Below, piece by piece: positions 54,406-61,605 of a DNA stretch of 64,000 nt. The position numbers and the translations under genes were made by a program. This DNA is from Paenibacillus sp. YN15 (lineage in GTDB: Bacteria; Bacillota; Bacilli; Paenibacillales; NBRC-103111): positions 1 through 64,000 of the forward strand of contig NZ_QMFA01000013.1 of assembly GCF_003285005.1 (NCBI RefSeq), in the 5' to 3' direction. Positions within the stretch are counted from its first letter, which is position 1, and each line of letters begins with the position of its first letter. The notes beneath the pieces were generated by a model that was not told the origin of the DNA, did no database searches, and worked only from the letters and a program-made list of their open reading frames with translations.

Positions 54406-56706
54406 GTGACACAATCCTTCACGAATTGGCTGAAAAGCAACTTCGCCCATTCCCAGGCACGGCTCGTGCTGGTGCAGACCGCAATCGTTTTCATCATCAT
54501 TCTGGCAGTCAGCCTTACCTCCTACTATACCTCCAAATCGGTGCTCCAGGAGGAGCTCAGCGAGCCCCAGCGGCAGATGCTGCAGATGAATATGAATGTG
54601 ATCGACGAATCCATCAAGGAGAGCGACAAGGTGGCTGTCCAGGTGGCGGTGAACAGCCGGATTTATGAGTTTTTGACCGCAGAGGTGCAGAATTCGTTCA
54701 CCAACATTTCCGAGCTGTACCAGCTTTTGTCCACCCTGATCAGCAATTCCAGGTATGTGAAAAGCATCTATGTATATGATTTGAACAGGGAGAGCTTCAT
54801 TGCCCTGCCCCAGGGCTACAGCTCCAGCAGGCTGACCTTCGTGGACTCGGAATGGGTCAGCGTCCAGCATGAATTCGGCGACCGCCTGACCCTCATCAAG
54901 AAGCGCCAGGTGCCCGAAGGGGCCGGGAGCAAGGGTTCGGAAATGACCCTGTTCCGCAAGATTATGATCCAGGGGCAGTTCAGGGGGATTGTCGCCGTCA
55001 ATCTGAAAAGCGACGAGCTTTTTGCCCGGCTGACCCCTCCGGTCCTGAACAATCTCAACCGGATGCGCTACATTATGAACCAGCAGGATGAAGTGCTGTA
55101 TTCCGCCTCCAACTACCAGGTGGACCAGGAGGCCATCCGCGAGGGCATCCGGGAGATATCTGTGGACGGCACCTACGAAATGCCCTACCAGGGGCGCAAG
55201 CTTCTGGTGAACCAGCTGGAGTCCCCGGAAACCGGCTGGCGCTTCGTCTCCATCATTGAGCAGGACAGTCTGCTGGCCAAGTCCAAGAAGGTCCGGGACG
55301 CCGTGCTCCTGGTTTCTCTGGCGGCGATTGTCATCGGGCTGGCCACGATCTTTAGCATCAATGCCGCTGCCTACCGTCCCGTGCGCAGGCTCAAGCAACT
55401 ATTCAATACTTACGGCGGCCAAGGCCGCAGGAACGGCAATCCCGATGGAATCGATTTGGAAAAGCTGGCCGGGGAGCTCCTGAGCAATCATGCCCACCTG
55501 GCCCAGCTGATCCGGGAAACCATGTCGGAGGCCTCCTCCAAGCTGCTGTACGACATTTATATGGGCAATTTGACCGGCAAACGGGATATCCGGGAAAAAT
55601 GGGGGCGCTATTTTGAGGACTGGTCGGAGGCTCCGGTGACGGTTGCCATCCTCTCCATTGACCGGTATGAGGAATTCGAGCGGACCTTTCCTGCCGAGGA
55701 CCGGTCGCTGCTGAAATTCGCCCTGGCCAATATTGCCGCCGAGCTGTCCGAACCCCAGTGGCGGATCGTCTGCGCCGACTTCGGCACTGACAAAACCGCC
55801 ATCCTTCTTCAGCCCAAACATCCCGAGGCGGAAACAAAACCGGAAAGCATTCTGGCGGAGGCGGTCGAAGTTACCTCCCGGCTGCTGAAGTTCAGCGTAT
55901 CCGCCGGAATCAGCACCCCCCAGACGGATGTCACCCGGCTGCGCCAGGGAATGCTGGAGGCCGAAAACGCCCTGACCTACCGGCTGTACCAGGGCTATGG
56001 CCAGGTTATCCCCTTCCGGGAGGTATCCGGGCATGAAGTGATGGAGCCCCTCTGCGACGGGGAGACTCTGGGGGAGCTGATCCGCGCCATCCAGGCCGGG
56101 GAGACGGAGGCTTCGGCGGCGGCTGTGGACCGGCTGGCGGATTCCATCCGTTCCCGCTACGGGTATCCGACGGCTGCCGCTGCCCTTTTGCAGGAGGCTG
56201 CGGAACGGATTGAGGAACTGCGTCCCGCATCCCAGGATTCCCCGTCCGGCGGCCATGGCTTGGAGCGCTTCGATACGCTGCGGCTGGAGGATATCCAGAG
56301 TGAACTGGCCAACCGGGCCGTGCTGATGGCGGAGGGCTTCCAGAGGCTGATTGCCAGCAAGGATTTTATCCTCTGCCACCGGATGATCGATTACATGAAG
56401 CAGCATCTGGGAGAGCCTATCGGCATTCCCGAGATTGCCGAATCCATCGAGATCAGCGGCAGCCTGGCCAGCCAGATATTCAAGCAGGAAACCGGCGAAA
56501 CCATCTACAATTATTTGACCCAATTGCGCATGGACCGGGCGGCGGAGCTTCTGCTCAAGACGGACTGCAAAATTTCCGATATCGCCCAGCAGGTGGGCTA
56601 CCAGCATGAAAACAGCTTTATCCGCAGCTTTCGCAAATACAAAGACATCACCCCCGGCAAATACCGGGATATGATGCGAATCCGGACGGACGCCTTGCTG
56701 GAGTAG
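54406..56706 (+). CDS. Membrane-bound AraC-family regulator with extracellular sensor domain
   Basis: A 766-residue regulator: TM1 near residues 20-42, an extracellular dCache-like domain, TM2 near 297-320, a cytoplasmic region of about 300 residues and a C-terminal AraC domain (IAESIEISGSLASQIFKQETGE, VGYQHENSFIRSFRKYKDITPGKYR). GTG 54406 was chosen because AAGGTGGG lies 7 bp upstream; GTG 54394 falls within that site. This class senses sugars outside and binds DNA directly at the membrane. It probably controls the surrounding pectin genes. Confidence 0.88.
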   Translation: MTQSFTNWLKSNFAHSQARLVLVQTAIVFIIILAVSLTSYYTSKSVLQEELSEPQRQMLQMNMNVIDESIKESDKVAVQVAVNSRIYEFLTAEVQNSFTNISELYQLLSTLISNSRYVKSIYVYDLNRESFIALPQGYSSSRLTFVDSEWVSVQHEFGDRLTLIKKRQVPEGAGSKGSEMTLFRKIMIQGQFRGIVAVNLKSDELFARLTPPVLNNLNRMRYIMNQQDEVLYSASNYQVDQEAIREGIREISVDGTYEMPYQGRKLLVNQLESPETGWRFVSIIEQDSLLAKSKKVRDAVLLVSLAAIVIGLATIFSINAAAYRPVRRLKQLFNTYGGQGRRNGNPDGIDLEKLAGELLSNHAHLAQLIRETMSEASSKLLYDIYMGNLTGKRDIREKWGRYFEDWSEAPVTVAILSIDRYEEFERTFPAEDRSLLKFALANIAAELSEPQWRIVCADFGTDKTAILLQPKHPEAETKPESILAEAVEVTSRLLKFSVSAGISTPQTDVTRLRQGMLEAENALTYRLYQGYGQVIPFREVSGHEVMEPLCDGETLGELIRAIQAGETEASAAAVDRLADSIRSRYGYPTAAAALLQEAAERIEELRPASQDSPSGGHGLERFDTLRLEDIQSELANRAVLMAEGFQRLIASKDFILCHRMIDYMKQHLGEPIGIPEIAESIEISGSLASQIFKQETGETIYNYLTQLRMDRAAELLLKTDCKISDIAQQVGYQHENSFIRSFRKYKDITPGKYRDMMRIRTDALLE

Positions 56707-56749
56707 AGCTCCGGTCGGGCGTTTCCGGCTTCGGCCACAAGGAGGAGCC

Positions 56750-58798
56750 ATGGACAGACGCAAGATCGTAGAACGGCATCAGCCGGAATTGAAAAATTGG
56801 GACCCGCTGTCCCCGTTCACAGTAGGCAATGGGGAATTTGCCTTCAGTGCCGATATTACCGGGCTGCAGACCTTCCCGGAAAGCTATGAGGTGCCGCTGG
56901 GCACCCAATCCAACTGGGGCTGGCATTTTACCGGCGGCCGCAGCAGGTTTACGGGAGAGGATGCGGAGCTGCAGCTGTTCGATACCCACGGACGGATGGT
57001 GGGGTATCCCATGAAGCCGGGGAATAAGCCGGAGGCGTATCACTGGCTCCGCCAGAACCCCCACAGGCTGCAGTTGGGCCGTTTGTCCTTCCGCCTGCTT
57101 CTGGAATCCGGTGAGGAGGCCTGCCCCGGGGATATCTCGGATATCCGCCAGCGGATGGACCTGTGGACGGGAATTCTCCATAGCGAGTTTAAGGTGCAGG
57201 GAGTTCCGGTGAGTGTGGATACGGCCTGTCATCCCCGGTTGGATAACATCGGGGTCCGTGTACGCTCGCCGTTGGTCGCCGCCGGACGGCTCCATATTTT
57301 CCTGCGTTTCCCGGCTCCGGACATGACCCATACCGCCTGGGCCAAGGCTGTGGACCTGGATTGGGAGCATGACGACAGACATACGACGCTGCTGCTGGAA
57401 AAAGGGGCTGCGGAAGCCCGCATCGGCCGGATTATGGATGAGGACAGCTACGAGGTCAGGCTGGAGTGGAATGCAGGCCGGCTGGAGCAGACCGGGATTC
57501 ATGAGGTGACGCTTTTGCCGGAAGGGGACGGGGAGATGCTGGAGCTGTCCGCGGCCTTCGGCCCTGTTAAGCCGGACCTGGCCCCCGTTGCCGATATTGA
57601 AGCCGGAAGCCGCCGCCATTGGGAGGACTTCTGGCAAAGCGGGGCTGCCGTGGACTTCTCGGGAAGCACCGATCCCCGGGCCTTCGAGCTGGAGCGCCGG
57701 GTGGTCCTGTCCCAGTTTCTGTGCGCGCTGCACAGCGGCGGCTCTCTGCCGCCCCAGGAGACGGGGCTGATGTACAACAGCTGGTTCGGCAAGGCCCATC
57801 TGGAGATGCATTGGTGGCATGGGGCCCATTTTCCCCTGTGGGGCCGGGAGAATCTTCTGCTGAAAAGCATGGACTGGTATACCCGTGTGCTCCCCATTGC
57901 CCGTGAGCTGGCGGAGTCTCAAGGGTATGAAGGGGCCCGCTGGCCCAAGATGGTGGGCTTTGACGGCAAACCTTGCCCGTCCCCGGTGGCTCCGGGGCTG
58001 ATCTGGCAGCAGCCCCATCCCATGACCATGGCGGAACTGATCTATAAAGCGGACCCGTCGGAGGGGACGCTGGAGCGGTTCCGGGAGCTTGTATTCGCCT
58101 CCGCCGATTTTATGGTCTCCTACGCCCATCTGAATGAGGAGACTAGAGCTTACGAGCTGGGGCCTCCGCTGATCCCGGCGCAGGAATGCCATCCCTTGCA
58201 CAGCAGCAAGAACCCGCCCTATGAGCTGGAATACTGGAAATACGGGCTGGAGATCGCCATTCGCTGGGCGGAGCGTTTGGGCTTGGCTGCGGACCCGCGG
58301 TGGGCAGAGGTAGCGGCGGCGATGGCTCCTCCTCCCCAGGCGGACGGGGTGTATCTGGCCCATGCTCTTTGCGGGGATACCTTTACCGCCAAGAACCGGG
58401 ATCATCCCTCCATGCTGGGGGCTTTGGGCATTCTTCCCGGGACCATGGTCGACCGCGGGGTGATGCGGAATACTCTGCTGAAGGTGAAGGCGGTATGGAT
58501 GTGGGATTCGGCCTGGGGCTGGGACTTCCCCATGTGCGCCATGACGGCGGCGCGGCTGGGGGAGGGGGATTTGGCGGTGGATTTTCTTTTGATGGATGCG
58601 GTCAAAAACACCTACCTGGTCAACGGCCACAATTACCAGCGTCCCGGCCTCTCCGCCTATCTGCCCGGCAACGGCGGCCTGCTGACGGCCGTCGCCATGA
58701 TGGCCTGCGGCTGGAGCGATGCTCCGGGACATAACCCCGGCTTCCCGCAAGACGGCAGCTGGACGGTGAAGTGGGAGGGCCTGAAGCCCTTGATGTAG
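56750..58798 (+). CDS. Six-hairpin-barrel glycoside hydrolase, family uncertain (GH65-like or related)
   Basis: A 682-residue cytoplasmic protein without signal peptide. An N-terminal beta-sandwich (SPFTVGNGEFAFSADITG) is followed by an (alpha/alpha)6 barrel with LMYNSWFGKAHLEMHWWHG, QECHPLHSSKNPPYELEYWKYG and WMWDSAWGWDFPMCAMTA. GNGEFAF near the start and the helical barrel recall GH65, GH95 and related clans, but no family-defining catalytic pair is certain; E in AHLEMHWWHG and E in ELEYW are candidates. GGAGGAGCC precedes ATG 56750. Confidence 0.6.
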   Translation: MDRRKIVERHQPELKNWDPLSPFTVGNGEFAFSADITGLQTFPESYEVPLGTQSNWGWHFTGGRSRFTGEDAELQLFDTHGRMVGYPMKPGNKPEAYHWLRQNPHRLQLGRLSFRLLLESGEEACPGDISDIRQRMDLWTGILHSEFKVQGVPVSVDTACHPRLDNIGVRVRSPLVAAGRLHIFLRFPAPDMTHTAWAKAVDLDWEHDDRHTTLLLEKGAAEARIGRIMDEDSYEVRLEWNAGRLEQTGIHEVTLLPEGDGEMLELSAAFGPVKPDLAPVADIEAGSRRHWEDFWQSGAAVDFSGSTDPRAFELERRVVLSQFLCALHSGGSLPPQETGLMYNSWFGKAHLEMHWWHGAHFPLWGRENLLLKSMDWYTRVLPIARELAESQGYEGARWPKMVGFDGKPCPSPVAPGLIWQQPHPMTMAELIYKADPSEGTLERFRELVFASADFMVSYAHLNEETRAYELGPPLIPAQECHPLHSSKNPPYELEYWKYGLEIAIRWAERLGLAADPRWAEVAAAMAPPPQADGVYLAHALCGDTFTAKNRDHPSMLGALGILPGTMVDRGVMRNTLLKVKAVWMWDSAWGWDFPMCAMTAARLGEGDLAVDFLLMDAVKNTYLVNGHNYQRPGLSAYLPGNGGLLTAVAMMACGWSDAPGHNPGFPQDGSWTVKWEGLKPLM

Positions 58799-58891
58799 CC
58801 CATGCCAGCCTCCGGAGAAGCAGAAAGCCCGGCCTGCCCCGTCCGACGGCCTGCCGGAGCAATAAAGTGCAAACGCGGAAAATTTGTCTAA

Positions 58892-58920
58892 TTGTCCCCT
58901 TGGCGGCAGAGGTGTACAGT
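58892..58920 (+). promoter_or_regulatory. Promoter of the oligogalacturonate lyase gene
   Basis: TTGTCC (58892-58897) and TACAGT (58915-58920) are separated by 17 bp, 52 bp before the start codon. Confidence 0.55.
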
Positions 58921-58972
58921 AGGGGCGAACTCTCAAAACCAATAAACGAATATATCCGGGAGGAATCCGATT

Positions 58973-60109
58973 ATGGGCAAGGGAACCGTATGGCCAAGTG
59001 AAATGAAAACAGCCGTTGACCGGCTGACAGGGATAGAGGTAAAGCAGCTGACAGATTACAAAACCCACAGCCACCATCTTTATTTTACCGAAAACGGGTG
59101 GTATGACGGCGAAGCGCGGCTATTGTTCATTTCCGACAGGGGAAACAGCACGAACCTGTTCAGCCTGCATGTGGCCAGCGGGGAAATGACGCAGCTGACG
59201 GATTACCCGGACAACAACGCCCTGGATGCGTGCTTGCTCCCCGATGAGCGGGCGGCCATTGTGAAGCTGAAGCGCCGTCTGATCCGGCTGGATTTGCAGA
59301 CACTGGAGGAAAAGCTGCTGTATGAGGCACCGGCGGGCTACCAGTTGGGCAATGCCAGCGCCACCGCCGACAGCCGCTATGTGCTGACCTGCGTGCAGGA
59401 GGATCTGTCCTCCAAAATCCGGCTGGACCTGGGCAATGGCTATGTGGGCCACCGGGAATTGATGGAGGCCGCTCCCCACAGCAGAATTGTCCGCATTGAG
59501 GCGGATAGCGGCGAGGTAGAGCAGGTGTATGAGGACAGAAGCTTCATCACCCATATCAACGCCTCCACCACAGAGCCGTGGCTCATGACCTTCTGCCATG
59601 AAGGACCCTGGCATTTGGTGGACCACCGCATCTGGGGACTGGACCTGCGCACCGGCCAGGCCTGGAAAATCCGCGAGCGGCTGGAGCCGCTGGAGATGGT
59701 GGGCCATGAGTTCTTTTTCCCCGATGGAGTTACGGTAGGGTACCATGGCTTCCGGGCCGACGGCACCAACTTCTTCGGCAATATCCGCTATGACAACACG
59801 GGCATGGAGGAAACGGACTTCTCCTTCGATACCTGGCACGGCTATGCCGACGGGCTGGGGCAGGCGGTGGTGGACGGCAAGGGCGAGGTGAAGACCCTCT
59901 CCATCTGGCGCAAAAAAGGCGATGTGTACGAAGGCCCCCGAACCCTCTGCGAGCTGCGCTGCAGCTTCCATTCCCAGAAGGTCCACGCCCATCCGCGTTT
60001 TGACGCCAAGGGCAAGCGGCTTTTGTTCACCAGCGACAAAAACGGCTATGCCAACCTGTATCTGGTGGATATTCCCGAGGATTTGTCCGTATTGCCGCTG
60101 ATGGAATAG
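58973..60109 (+). CDS. ogl: Oligogalacturonate lyase (PL22)
   Basis: A 378-residue seven-bladed beta-propeller enzyme. HSQKVHAHPRF gives the Q..H.H metal site of PL22, and MVGHEFFFPDG holds a further conserved histidine; Mn2+ is the usual metal in the family. The start HSHHLYFTENGWYDGEARLLFISDR is typical. It cleaves di- and trigalacturonates in the cytoplasm to the unsaturated monomer. GGGAGGAATCC precedes ATG 58973. A hydrolase step by the GH105 enzymes and uptake by the 47-50 kb importer fit around it. Confidence 0.92.
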   Translation: MGKGTVWPSEMKTAVDRLTGIEVKQLTDYKTHSHHLYFTENGWYDGEARLLFISDRGNSTNLFSLHVASGEMTQLTDYPDNNALDACLLPDERAAIVKLKRRLIRLDLQTLEEKLLYEAPAGYQLGNASATADSRYVLTCVQEDLSSKIRLDLGNGYVGHRELMEAAPHSRIVRIEADSGEVEQVYEDRSFITHINASTTEPWLMTFCHEGPWHLVDHRIWGLDLRTGQAWKIRERLEPLEMVGHEFFFPDGVTVGYHGFRADGTNFFGNIRYDNTGMEETDFSFDTWHGYADGLGQAVVDGKGEVKTLSIWRKKGDVYEGPRTLCELRCSFHSQKVHAHPRFDAKGKRLLFTSDKNGYANLYLVDIPEDLSVLPLME

Positions 60110-60171
60110 CCCGGCTGGCTCCTTCCGGAGCCAAGTTTGACGTCCCGGCCCCGGTTCCTCCGGTGGCGGGC

Positions 60172-60400
60172 CGGGCGGACAGAGGTGGGCTATCGGGCAG
60201 ACAGAGGATGCGCTACCGGGCGGACAGAGGATACGCTATTTGACGGAAAACCCGTGTTTTTTCTTGTTGGCGGACAGTGGTTCCGTTATGCAGGGGAAAA
60301 GTGGGGGTTTGGGAGCTGTAAAGTCAAAATAGAGGATCGTCAGTCCGCGAAAAGCGCAAAAGCAGGCAATTTCGCAAAATAACGGATCGTCAGTCCGGGT
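60172..60400. repeat. Intergenic palindromic element, copy B (nested)
   Basis: Forward arms GCGGACAGAGGATACGCTAT (60220-60239) and GCGGACAGTGGTTCCGTTAT (60270-60289) are mirrored by GAGGATCGTCAGTCCGC (60332-60348) and TAACGGATCGTCAGTCCG (60380-60397). Further GGGCAGACAGAGGATGCGCT copies lie at 60195. The arms match copy A at 46581. The stretch otherwise holds no gene. Confidence 0.65.
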
Positions 60401-60456
60401 ACATTGGGCGGGCGGACACGGCTTTAAAAACTCAAACCGGAAAAAGGAGTATGATG

Positions 60457-61605
60457 ATGCAGGCTGAAGCTAACGCGGTACAGACCAAGCCATTCTCTGT
60501 GCGGGTGGCCGATACGATTCTCTCCAAGGCCCAGGACGGGTACCATCCCGGCATTGCCAACAAATGGGGCTATGTGGCGGGCATGGCGCTGACGGCCTTG
60601 ACCCGGACCGGCGATTGGGCGGGAGACTCCAAGTACCATGATTTTGTCAAGCGGCATATGGATGTGTTTATCCCCGAGGATGGCGCTATCAAGGGCTACT
60701 CCCTGAACGAATACAATTTGGATCACATCAACAAAGGCAAGAACCTGCTGCGGCTGTGGCGGGAAACGGGGGAAGCGCGGTATGAGAAGGCTGCCCGGCT
60801 ATTGGCCGCCCAGCTCGCCGGACAGCCCCGCACCTCCGAGGGCGGCTTCTGGCACAAGAAGATTTATCCTTTCCAAATGTGGCTGGACGGCCTGTACATG
60901 TCCTCCCCCTTTATGGCCGAATATGGGGCGACCTTCGGAGAAGAGGGTTGGTTCGACGAGACTGCCCACCAATTGCTTCTGATTGAGCGCCATACCCGCA
61001 ATCCGCAGACAGGTCTGCTGCATCACGCCTGGGATGAATCCGGCGAGCAGCGCTGGTGCGACGGCAGCACAGGCCGTTCCCGGCATGTATGGAGCCGGGC
61101 TATGGGCTGGTATGCCATGGCGATGGCGGATGCGCTGGAGTTTTTCCCGGTGCTGCATCCGAAGCGGGGGCAGCTGATGGGCATCTTCGAGCGGTTTGCC
61201 GAAGCGGCGCTGCGGGTCCAGGACCGGGAGAGCGGCCTGTGGTATCAGGTGATGGACTGCAACGCCCGGGAGGGCAATTACCTGGAGGCCTCCGGCTCCT
61301 GCATGCTCACCTATGCCCTGGCCAAAGGCTTGCGCCTGGGTTACCTGTCCGGTATCGACAGGAAAGCGGTGGAACGGGCTTTTGCGGGCATCCGCAATCA
61401 TTTTGTCACAGAGGATGCGGAGGGTGTGCATCTTCACAGCATTTGCCACGGGGCAGGATTGGGCGGCCGCAGATACCGGGACGGCTCCTACGCCTATTAT
61501 TTAAGCGAGGCCGTGGTCAGCGATTCGTTGATGGGCGTGGCCCCGCTTTTGCTGGCCAGTGTAGAGCTGGAGCGGCTGGCGGAGACGGAGACAAAAGATG
61601 CGTGA
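60457..61605 (+). CDS. GH105 unsaturated rhamnogalacturonyl hydrolase (YteR/YesR-like)
   Basis: A 382-residue cytoplasmic (alpha/alpha)6 enzyme of normal family length. It has WGYVAGMALTAL, FQMWLDGLYMSSPFMAEYG with the candidate catalytic aspartate, HAWDESGEQRW, WSRAMGWYAMAMADALE and SGSCMLTYALAKGLRLGYL. It removes the unsaturated galacturonate from rhamnogalacturonan fragments by hydrating the double bond. Three ATGs (60451, 60454, 60457) follow AAAAAGGAG; the last has the best spacing. Its end overlaps the next gene by eight bases. Confidence 0.93.
   Translation: MQAEANAVQTKPFSVRVADTILSKAQDGYHPGIANKWGYVAGMALTALTRTGDWAGDSKYHDFVKRHMDVFIPEDGAIKGYSLNEYNLDHINKGKNLLRLWRETGEARYEKAARLLAAQLAGQPRTSEGGFWHKKIYPFQMWLDGLYMSSPFMAEYGATFGEEGWFDETAHQLLLIERHTRNPQTGLLHHAWDESGEQRWCDGSTGRSRHVWSRAMGWYAMAMADALEFFPVLHPKRGQLMGIFERFAEAALRVQDRESGLWYQVMDCNAREGNYLEASGSCMLTYALAKGLRLGYLSGIDRKAVERAFAGIRNHFVTEDAEGVHLHSICHGAGLGGRRYRDGSYAYYLSEAVVSDSLMGVAPLLLASVELERLAETETKDA

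Noticed and set aside
56648-59077. An 809-aa minus-strand frame
   Set aside because: It lies opposite the glycosidase gene in GC-rich DNA and shows no family features.
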